From assembly GCA_029880755.1 (NCBI GenBank), contig JAOUNW010000018.1, positions 1-19,039 on the forward strand: a DNA stretch of 19,039 nucleotides. Reading direction: 5' to 3'. A model generated the notes under the pieces. It did no database searches and was not told the origin of the DNA. It saw only the letters and a program-made list of their open reading frames with translations. This document shows positions 1 through 8,700 of the stretch, in pieces. Every line of letters starts with the position of its first letter. Position 1 is the stretch's first letter. Made by a program: the position numbers and the translations under genes. Source of the stretch: Gammaproteobacteria bacterium (GTDB lineage: Bacteria > Pseudomonadota > Gammaproteobacteria > Acidiferrobacterales > SZUA-150).

Positions 1-845
1 ATCTGCTTTCCTTTTGGGTCCACCGGACTGTGAGTATCATTGCGTGTATGTTGCGGTTGACCCATGTCCTGCACCAGATGCACGACATCGCCCAGAGCCC
101 TAAACGTCGTCGCCCAATAGGCCTTGCGCACTTGTTCGGCTTCCGCCAGATCAATGGGCTCCAGGGCGTCGCCCGTGCCGCTGGGCTTAATTGCCTTGCT
201 GCCATTTTTATCCTGGCCGGTTAAGGCACGGTACATGTATTCCCGGGCATCCTTGATCGAAAAATGATTGCGCCGTGCGGTTTCTGCGTTGTTTTCATTG
301 GCAAAGGCATCTGTGTTCGTTGTGCCCAAGGCCCAGGCCGGGGCGGTGTGTACCGTGCCACCACTGTCGGGGGTGGGTACCCCATTCAATGGAAGATTGT
401 TGACGGGATCAAAGAAGTGGTGAAAGACCCGGAAGAAGGCATCGTACGGGTCGTCATGGGGGTCATCGCCTGCCTTAATCAACCCCGCGATCTCACCCAG
501 ATCGTCTTCGCGGATGGCACCGCGGAGGAGCCAGCCCTGTGCTGATAAAGATATCTTAATATTCTCACTCTCAGTGCTGCTAAATACAGGCATATGCTCA
601 CGTGAGTAGCTGTTCGCTGTTCGCTCATATATGCTAGACACTGACGAGATATCATAATATTTATTACCAAGATATTCCTGTGCTAGCGTAAGGCCGAGAC
701 GATTCATGAGCTCAGCATCCTCCTGCATAACACGATTGAAGGCCTGCTGTGCCATGCGGGAATGTGTATCAATCTCATAGGATGACACACTCATACTGGC
801 AAGGCATAAGGCAATAAAACCTACTAATCTTTCGAGCGTATTCAT
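1..845 (-). CDS. Exported Zn-dependent phospholipase C / P1 nuclease-like protein, copy B (partial, open at left edge)
   Basis: The reading frame from the ATG at 845 stays open for 281 codons to the window edge, so the C-terminus is missing. Residues 1-22 form a signal peptide, predicted to be cleaved before YEIDTH. Likely metal-site elements are His28 in THSRM, GAIREDD (109-115), FHHFFDP (141-147) and, near the edge, LGDVVHLVQDM (251-261) with HTRND (266-270). This pattern of an N-terminal His, an ED pair, an HF-DP motif and LGxxxHxxQDM...HTRND is what I know from bacterial proteins with the phospholipase C/P1 nuclease helical fold. The substrate cannot be told from sequence; phospholipid or nucleic acid is possible. 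The gene starts 25 bp after lipoprotein copy B and is probably in the same transcript. Its ribosome-binding site is weak. Residues ~104-175 are almost identical to copy A at 1472-2023, whereas the first 100 residues have diverged. Confidence 0.8.
   Translation of the reverse strand, partial: MNTLERLVGFIALCLASMSVSSYEIDTHSRMAQQAFNRVMQEDAELMNRLGLTLAQEYLGNKYYDISSVSSIYERTANSYSREHMPVFSSTESENIKISLSAQGWLLRGAIREDDLGEIAGLIKAGDDPHDDPYDAFFRVFHHFFDPVNNLPLNGVPTPDSGGTVHTAPAWALGTTNTDAFANENNAETARRNHFSIKDAREYMYRALTGQDKNGSKAIKPSGTGDALEPIDLAEAEQVRKAYWATTFRALGDVVHLVQDMGQPQHTRNDTHSPVDPKGKQ
319..536. repeat. Duplicated tract P, left copy (phospholipase-like core)
   Basis: This tract matches 1521-1735 with a few substitutions and one in-frame 3-base length difference. 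Apart from a divergent patch around 469-487, the differences I could place fall at synonymous codon positions. Similarity drops sharply outside the tract. Confidence 0.88.
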
Positions 846-870
846 GCGAACACACTCAATCTATTTGCTG

Positions 871-1479
871 TCATGGTGTATAGTTCTCTTCACGATTCTT
901 ACCATCCCTCTTGCTAATATCCTCAGCCCACTTTTCGAAGCCTCTCGCAAATTCCTTTTCCTTTGCTGTTATCGCCAGACTGTTCGCTTCTTCATAAAAT
1001 GCAGAATATAGTCGATGGAAGTTTTTCTTACTCTTACCAGCACTTGGACATCTTCCTCTATCTAGTAATTTCAACAAACCCTCCAACCTCTCCTCCCGTG
1101 TTCCGGTGAAGGGGGTCAAGCGCTTCTCGTGGGGTGTCTCCGGTCCCTGGTAATGGTCATAGCCTGGTTGATAGACAATGACGGCGATTTTGGGATTCAT
1201 GACCGTTTGCGGGAGGGCAAACCAGAACGGGGTGCGGTATGTTCCGTCTTTGTCGGTGGTGGTGGATTCGACATGGTAGCAGGTGGTTCGAGTTTCGGCG
1301 GGCATGGGGACTTGCCCCTGCCAATAGGCCACAACAATCGCCCCTTCAATGGGTTTGCCGGTGGTTTGGTCGATAACTTTTCCTTTGACAGGGCCTCCGG
1401 CCATGCCGCAGGCGGTGAGGGTTGATACCAACACCAGCAGTGAGAAGTACGATAACAATGCACGGATCGGTTTAACCAT
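871..1479 (-). CDS. Small lipoprotein with carboxypeptidase-regulatory-like domain, copy B
   Basis: This encodes 202 residues. The ATG at 1479 is preferred because GAGGG lies nine bases upstream and a short signal peptide follows; the frame extends to 1518 but gives no better start. Residues 1-20 are hydrophobic and LTAC (21-24) is a lipobox with Cys24, so a lipid-anchored periplasmic or outer-membrane protein is expected. Residues ~29-110 (VKGKVIDQTTGKPIEGA, then TTTDKDGTYRTP) match the pattern of a carboxypeptidase regulatory-like beta-sandwich, a structural rather than catalytic fold. The tail (~134-202) is charged and helical and differs from the paralogue at 2072-2626. The start overlaps the stop of the truncated gene upstream by 8 bp, suggesting coupled translation. 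The core tract is nearly identical to copy A. Function unknown; co-occurrence with the phospholipase-like gene suggests a partner or anchor role (inference). Confidence 0.8.
   Translation of the reverse strand: MVKPIRALLSYFSLLVLVSTLTACGMAGGPVKGKVIDQTTGKPIEGAIVVAYWQGQVPMPAETRTTCYHVESTTTDKDGTYRTPFWFALPQTVMNPKIAVIVYQPGYDHYQGPETPHEKRLTPFTGTREERLEGLLKLLDRGRCPSAGKSKKNFHRLYSAFYEEANSLAITAKEKEFARGFEKWAEDISKRDGKNREENYTP
1082..1423. repeat. Duplicated tract L, left copy (lipoprotein core)
   Basis: This tract matches 2247-2588 at a constant offset of 1165 bp. By eye there are seven mismatches in 342 bp: six synonymous and one replacing Arg by Gln. The tract begins at the lipobox codons and ends where the C-terminal tails diverge. 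Confidence 0.9.
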
Positions 1480-2023
1480 AATGGGTTGCCCTCGGGTTAT
1501 TGTTAAACACTTGATCACTGGTTGTGCCTAAGGCCCAGGCCGGGGCGGTGTGTACCGTGCCACCACTGTCGGGGGTGGGTACCCCATTCAACGGAAGATT
1601 GTTGACGGGATCAAAGAAATGATGAAAGACCCGGAAGAAGGCATCGTACGGGTCGTCATGGGGGTCGCCGCCTATGCTAAATCCTGCGATCTCACCCAGA
1701 TCGTCTTCGCGGATGGCGCCGCGGAGGAGCCAGCCGGGGAGTGACTGGGGTTTTATTTCCTTATCTACTTCTTCCATTATTCTTTTTTCAAATTTATCTA
1801 TGCTGCGCTCATATATTAAATTATCCGAGGCGTCATAATATGACGTTCCCAGGTTATTCTGTATAAGTACAATACCAAGACGACTAATTAATTGATCGTC
1901 TTCTTGTAATACGCGATCGAAGGCCTTCAGTGTCATGGCACCATGGGTCTCGAGTTCATAAGCCCCTACCTGTCCAATAGACAACCAAATAAATAGCACA
2001 AATAAATATAATTCTCTTCTCAT
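1472..2023 (-). pseudogene. Truncated phospholipase C / P1 nuclease-like protein, copy A
   Basis: This 183-codon frame has a good start: the ATG at 2023 is preceded by TTGGAG with nine bases of spacing, and residues 1-21 form a signal peptide ending before YELETH. It parallels the left-edge gene through THGAM (26-30), GAIREDD (102-108), FHHFFDP (133-139) and APAWALGTT (160-168). After about 15 more residues it ends at TAA, within the ribosome-binding and start region of lipoprotein B. The C-terminal half carrying LGxxxHxxQDM and HTRND is absent. It is either a deletion remnant or a shortened, still exported protein. The shared tract differs from copy B almost only at synonymous sites, which suggests that the tract was under selection or recently copied. 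I call it a degraded paralogue, but a functional short form cannot be excluded. Confidence 0.65.
1521..1735. repeat. Duplicated tract P, right copy (phospholipase-like core)
   Basis: This is the partner of 319-536 at an offset of about 1.2 kb in the same orientation. One tract end coincides with the point where the truncated phospholipase-like gene loses similarity to its full-length paralogue. Confidence 0.88.
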
Positions 2024-2071
2024 TAATCTAAACTCCAATCAATATAAATCTGCTAATTCCATATTGCCTTT

Positions 2072-2626
2072 CTAGTCTTCCTCCAAAGCAGATTTAGCAT
2101 ACCTATGTAAAACTTTGACAATCTTCTTATCGTTATCTGTAACCGCAAGTTTTACTGCTTCTTCGTATACTGAATTCCTTATAAGATATAGATTTTTATA
2201 TGTCCCTTTAGCACCTGGGCAACCTGCATGGAGTTTCCTCAGGTATTCCAACCTCTCCTCCCGTGTTCCAGTGAAGGGGGTCAAGCGCTTCTCGTGGGGT
2301 GTCTCCGGTCCCTGGTAATGGTCATAGCCTGGTTGATAGACTATGACGGCGATTTTGGGATTCATGACCGTTTGAGGGAGGGCAAACCAGAACGGGGTGC
2401 GGTATGTTCCGTCTTTGTCGGTGGTGGTGGATTCGACATGGTAGCAGGTGGTTTGGGTTTCAGCTGGCATGGGGACTTGCCCCTGCCAATAGGCCACAAC
2501 AATCGCCCCTTCAATGGGTTTGCCGGTGGTTTGGTCGATAACTTTTCCTTTGACAGGGCCTCCGGCCATGCCGCAGGCGGTGAGGGTTAGTGTCAGAATA
2601 AGCGACGCAACAATTTTTGTCATCAT
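2072..2626 (-). CDS. Small lipoprotein with carboxypeptidase-regulatory-like domain, copy A
   Basis: This encodes 184 residues from the ATG at 2626; an adjacent ATG at 2623 is equivalent. The start was chosen because MMTKIVASLI leads directly into a hydrophobic stretch and the lipobox LTAC with Cys18. The ribosome-binding site here is poor. An alternative in-frame ATG at 2734 overlaps the stop of the giant gene as TAATG and has GGGGAG just upstream. That would add 36 residues before the signal peptide, so the true start is uncertain. The core beta-sandwich region is identical to copy B over about 113 residues except Q for R, while the signal peptide and the helical tail (~128-184) differ. The next gene downstream begins 48 bp further on. 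Function unknown; likely an envelope lipoprotein expressed with its neighbours. Confidence 0.78.
   Translation of the reverse strand: MMTKIVASLILTLTLTACGMAGGPVKGKVIDQTTGKPIEGAIVVAYWQGQVPMPAETQTTCYHVESTTTDKDGTYRTPFWFALPQTVMNPKIAVIVYQPGYDHYQGPETPHEKRLTPFTGTREERLEYLRKLHAGCPGAKGTYKNLYLIRNSVYEEAVKLAVTDNDKKIVKVLHRYAKSALEED
2247..2588. repeat. Duplicated tract L, right copy (lipoprotein core)
   Basis: This is the partner of 1082-1423 in the same orientation. With tract P it shows that a two-gene module of about 1.17-1.2 kb has been duplicated in tandem, or that two older copies were homogenised only in their cores. Confidence 0.9.
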
Positions 2627-2733
2627 AGCCCGCGCAGGGCATAGATTACGCACTGAACACCACATCTTTTGCATCGGTTCTCTGTACATCCCCATTGTTC
2701 TCCCAAGGGCTATGATTGCATTGATCGCTGTCA

Positions 2734-5700
2734 TTACATCTCCCCGATTCGCCATATGCCATCACTGCCACGAACAAAGTAAACGGTAAAATGGTGATCC
2801 TGTCCCGCTTCATTTCGTTTAATTACAAGCTGGGCAACATCCTGGGAAACACCGCCTCCCACCACTTCGCCCAACTGTCCTGCCAATGCCGTAAAATCTA
2901 TCGACGCATCATTAAAGAACGCCTGAAACTTGTTCTGCATGGTACCTGTTAATAAACTTAATGCGCCTGCCGGATCTCCAGTCTTTAATTTACCTAACAT
3001 CTGGTTATAGCTATTATGGAAAATTGCACTTGCGCCCATAGCGGATTGCACTACAACAGGATGAGTCAAAACATAATACACTCCGCCGTAACCAGAGGTG
3101 TCACGAACTATCACTCTCGCATTATAATTACCAGGCACGGAATAGGTATAAGTAGCACTTGCGCTTGCTATCATCGATCCACTAGAAGATGACTCCCATA
3201 CAAGAGAAAAATCATAGATAGAGAGGTCATTGGTTCCATCTCCATCCACATCCACTTCAATGTCCCCTATATCAAATAAAGAATCCGTACGATCTATTCT
3301 AAATGTTACTTCCGCCGGCGCCACTCCCACATCTGGCGTCACGGTCAGCTTGACTCGATTAAAACCATATGTCGTGACATCAATCGATTGAGTAATCGTG
3401 TTACCATTGATGTCTGCTGCCGTGGCTAATAACGTGGTTGACCCTGAAGTATTCACCGGGACATCGGTAACAAAGAACCGGCCATTATTAACTATGCCGG
3501 TCACACCGTTCACATTGACGCCGCTATTAACCGGACCCGTTAAAGTGCCCGTCACATTTACCGTTCTCGTACTGACCACTTGACCGTTTGTTGGCGAAGT
3601 AATGTTAAATGCCAGGGCCGGTGGCGAGCCATTCACTGAGTATCCTAACCATGGCGTTTGATTCCCAATATCGTCCGTCACCACAACCGACAGCTCGTCA
3701 CCGGCCTGAACTGACATTATCAACGTGAAACTGCCATCCGCTGCCGCCACCGTCGTAACAACTTCTCCGCTTCTGGCGTTAACGACACTCACATTGGCAC
3801 CGGCCTCAACCGAACCCGCTGCGCCAGTTACGGATACTTGCCCCGGCACTGAGTCATTAAAGGTAATCAATGACTCGACGGGTCCAGGTGGTGGTGTCGT
3901 ATCCAGTATGACATTAACAGTGAGTGTGCCGACATTTCCGGCTATGTCTGTTGCAGATAGCAATACAGCATTATTTCCCTCCGTTAACACTACCGGGCCA
4001 TAAGTAAAGGTGTTGTCAGCCGCCACCGTGACGGCTTGTCCTGCTATCGTTAATGTTGCCGCTTCGTTAATACTTCCAGAGAAGGTAACGTAATTGTTGG
4101 TAATAGCACCTTCGACAGGATATGTAACGGTAATGACAGGAGGAATAGAATCATCAAGAACACTACGAGTCACCTGCTTTTCCGGCGAGCCCAGACTCTC
4201 TGTAACACCGTCATAGTCTGTAGCATAAATTGTATTCTGGCCTTCTATAAGCAATGCCGGGAGTGAAAAACTACCATCACCGCCGGATATCACGCTTGCC
4301 TGAAATGCCCCATTTACATACAGCCTGATCTCTCGATTGGATTTCGCATGCCCCGTTACAGCAATGTTCTGCTGGTAGACATTGCCAGGCAAGTCATCAA
4401 GCATGGGCAAATGATATGCCGGACTAAGCAAAAAAGGACTGTAATTTATCAGGCTGGTATATTCGCTAAATATATCATTCCCATTCCACCATGTTGATCC
4501 ATAAACCGGATTGGTAGTACCCCACCAGTTTTCTGTGGCATCCAGGACAATGGCTGTATTTGACTCATAATTCCACGCAGACAAATCATGATACGTGTTA
4601 CCATAAAAATCATTGTTATTGATCACTGGCTGCGGGGTAGTTTGGTCAATCCAGGATCCCGTTATACTAATACCGTCGGCATTATTCGCGATGGTATTGT
4701 TGGTAATTAAGGGGCTACTCGAAATATTATTTCCTACTATTTCTATCCCATAAAAGCCCGCATAGAATAGATTTTCATTAATCGTTGGCGACGAATCAGA
4801 AAGTAATACTCCATTATCCACAACATAAAATCTATTTCGTTTTATTAAAGAAGATGAGTTGATAGTCTCGACACCCTTATCCACATATTTTATTACGTTG
4901 TCAAAAATAGCCGGGGAACACCCTGATACATAAATTGCTGTCCCTGACTGCCAGCCAGCATTCGGGTATAGCGGATCAAAATTGGTGAAGTAGTTATTAT
5001 TAATGGCCCCTGTTGTGCCCGACAGCTTAATTCCATAATCGAACTCGGAAACGAGGCTGTTAGTTATCACGGCGCTGGTTGCATTGACGGCCTCAACTGC
5101 TGTGGAGGCCCATTGAATTACCGCATTATCGATTGAAATACTGGCGGAATCCGTGGCATAAATTCCTTTCCACGCACCTCGCGCTAAGTTGGCCGCAGTA
5201 TTGCCAGAAGTGAATGTTACCGGGTTGCCCGCCGCACCGGCTACCACTAATGATCCCTCTATATACAGTTCTGCATTACTAGCAAAGCGCAGTGTTGCCC
5301 CTGCTTCCACGGTCAACGTACTACCTGGCGGCACGATCACTGTTCCGCCAATGTCATAAGATGCTCCAGAAGAAATAGTGAGATCACCTGGGAGTGTGCC
5401 ACCATTTAAATAATTGCCGATAATCGGATTTCCTACTTCATCAAGAAACGGGAAGAAATTAATATAGGGGTATCCTCCAGTGGCGGAGTCGGTGTAGTCA
5501 TATAATTTTTGTGCAATCTCCGAAAAGTTAGTGGTGCCCCACCAATTTCCTGTCGCATCAAGATTTGAGTCCGCAGGGTTATAAAAAGAGCTTGCTATAT
5601 AATTATAATATCCATTCCCATATATGAAATTCCCGTTGACCACTGGGTCTGGATTTCCTCCCGCTGTATTAGTGCCCTCAACCCTGACTCCGTAGGAAGT

Positions 5701-8700
5701 ATTATTCACAATATAATTGCCGCCATTGATTAGCGGCTGAGAACTTGAATACACCACAACTCCATAAGAATTAGCCTGAATGGTGTTACCTTGAATACTG
5801 GGTGAAGATGACAATTCTGTACGAATGCCTTCAGTATTATATTGAATGGTATTACCTTGAATGCTTGGCGAGGACGTCTGGCTAATGCGAATACCTATGA
5901 CACTATATTGGATTATGTTGTTGAGAGCTGTCAGGGTAGACTGCTGCAGATAGATACCGGTTCCTCTTGTGTTACCAGCCGCTCTTTGATTATCAAGGGT
6001 ATTGTCCTGGATGGTTCCCGCCAGTACATTCGTAACATAAATCCCGACATCATCATAATTCTCAATAATGGTGTTTGTGATACTAAGATTAGACACTCCA
6101 TTTGCCTCAATGGCTCGAGTGGCATTCTCTATGAACGCGCCATTGATTTGACAGTTGTTGCAACCACTATTGAAACGTATCCCTGGCCAATAACCTGATG
6201 TAGGACTTGCAGACGTGAAGGTCACGCGATTATTGGGCGTACCATTGACAATCAGTGCACCATCAACCTGCAACAGAGCATTATTCATAAAACGTAACGT
6301 GGTGCCCTGCTCAATGGTTAACGTAGCGTCAGAAGCTACTGTAATACCACCCAACACGTAATACTCTACCCCGGGTTCGAGCACCGTAACACCAGTCAAT
6401 GTCCCGGAATCAATGTAATACCCGAAATATTCCGTCCCATCGCTATTGTTAAATGGCGTATAATCTATATAAGGCAAAGCACTGTTATCTGTATGGTCAT
6501 ACACCTTTGATGCAATATCTAAAACATTTGTGCTTCCCCAATAGTTGTTGTTGGCGTCGATTATATAATTGTTTGTTGAGGACGATGACGACGAATTGAA
6601 TATATTAGATATGCTGTTGTTATATATATAATTGTTATTAATCGTCGGCCTTGGGTGACTACTGCTTGAGGAGCCCGGGTTGTTTAAATGTAATCCTCTT
6701 GAATTTCCTGTAATCGTGTTACCGTCTGTAATGCTTGGACCACCAATTAATGGCATGGCATTACCGTTTAGATATATTCCTGTATCTGTATTATTTTGTA
6801 TTATATTCGATTGAACTAAAGGCGATGAGTAGCTAACAGTGATTCCTGTCGCATTATTCTCAATAATATTTCCGTAAATAGCAAACAGGCTACTTGTACC
6901 ACCGCTAACGGAAACACCTATACTGCAATTCTGTATTTGACTACTAGACAATGCACCCGAAGCAAGGTAGCCAGCGCTTGATGTAATATCGACTCCAGTT
7001 GAGTTCTCCCTAGCGGTTATGCTGCTCAATATTACCTGAGCCTCAATCACTTTTATTCCAGTCTTCGCCCACTCTAATACGGCATGATTAACCACGGTAT
7101 TAATTGCCCCGCGTTTTACTATAACTCCACCCCACAGATTGCTTGTCGGCGTTGCACGTATTGTAGTAAAAGTGACAGGATTAGAAGTGACACCATTGAC
7201 TTGTAATGTCCCAAATATACTTAACGTCGCATTATCAATAAATTTGAGCAAAGCACCTTGCTCAATATTTAGTGTTATTCCCACCGGTACCGTCACTACA
7301 CCCGTTACATGATAGGTTTCATCAGCTAATAGTGTTGTATTTTCGCCCAACGGCCCGCCATCAATATAATTTCCAGGTACTGGGTCGCCAATAGAATTTG
7401 TTGGCGGTCCAAATGCAACGACTGGCAGATCTGCGGTATCTGAATAATCGTATATCCAGGAAGCAATATTTAATGTGTTAATATTTCCCCAATAGTTGTT
7501 ACGTGCGTTTAAGGTTACGTTCGCACCATTATTAAATTGGGTTGTGTAGTAGTTATAACGATTGCCAGTGCCGTTACTGTAAATGGAATTATTATTCACT
7601 ACGGGATACGAGTTGCCCGCGTAACCCGACACATAGATTCCGTATTGGCTATTGCCTGAAATCACGTTTCCATTATTCACTACTGGATTAGAGTTACCGT
7701 AAATCCATAACCCAGTATTATTTCCTTGGATAATATTGCCCTGCACTAAAGGAGAATGTTTCCGCATTTCGATGCCATTTGAGCATTTTGTAAGGGTATT
7801 TCCGGTCACCATGACCTGCCCTACCAGCGGGTTTGCACTTGTATTGTAGAGATTTATACAACGTCCTGTCTTGTTTGTGTTATCGATCAGGTTACCGTCA
7901 ACCAGACCGGACGTCTCTCCCGAAAAATAGATACCGTTGCTGCTAAATTCAGTAATCGAACTATTTGAAATAGTCACATTCTGCGCGCTGTTCACTTGAA
8001 TGCCGTTTTGTGCCCACGTGATGTTTGCATTATCAATCACCACATTGCTCGCAGTGCTGTTGATGACCACGCCAACCCACTCTCCGCGGGCAAGCGCGGC
8101 GTTGGAAGTTAGTACAACAGGGCTAGCAGACGACCCATTGACGATCAGCGTCCCATTCACATCCAGTTTGTTGTTTTTGTTAAAACGGATCTCCACCCCG
8201 GGCTGCAGCGTAAGTGTCGCTCCCTGCGCTATCGTGAGGTGACTGGCGATTGTATAGGGCGTGGGTGTATTACCGGCAGTCCAAACCGTGTCGGTGGCGA
8301 TAACCGTACCCGCTTGGTTGCGGGGAATGTTATTAATGTACTCCACACTCAGGGTATTGGAGGGCACGCTGACCTCCCCCGCCTGGACGGCGGTAGTGTA
8401 GAGCGTATTGATGCCGTCATCCAATACCGCGCTGAAGCTAAAACTCCCGTCTGATGCATTAGCCGTTACGGTGTTTTGCAGCGTGCCGTTGACATAAAGA
8501 GTGACGGTATCCCCAGGGGCGGCGCTACCTGTAATGAGTTGGGGGTTAAAATTGGTGGGGCTGGTGACCACATCAAGCACAGGCGCGTCGGGGCCAACCA
8601 CAATATCGGGTAACGGTGGGATGGCGCCAATGAGCGCCCGCTGCAAAATCAGGACATCGGCGGCATTAAGAATACCGTCGGGTGCACCGAGTGGCGCGAC

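Noticed and set aside
264..545. Plus-strand frame similar to another at 1550-1744
   Set aside because: It is the antisense shadow of the duplicated phospholipase-like core; the similarity comes from the minus-strand repeat.
2228..2590. Glycine-rich plus-strand frames at 1129-1425 and 2228-2590
   Set aside because: They are antisense shadows of the two lipoprotein cores; the minus-strand frames have signal peptides, lipoboxes and synonymous-only variation.
1..2755. Insertion sequence or transposon as cause of the duplication
   Set aside because: No transposase, terminal inverted repeats or target-site duplication could be seen around the repeated module.
5750..5900. Short repeated DNA units resembling a CRISPR or satellite
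   Set aside because: They encode beta-helix turns in frame, with drifting sequence and no spacer structure.
5842..6198. 118-codon plus-strand frame inside the giant gene
   Set aside because: It lies opposite well-formed beta-helix repeats and has no family features or ribosome-binding site.
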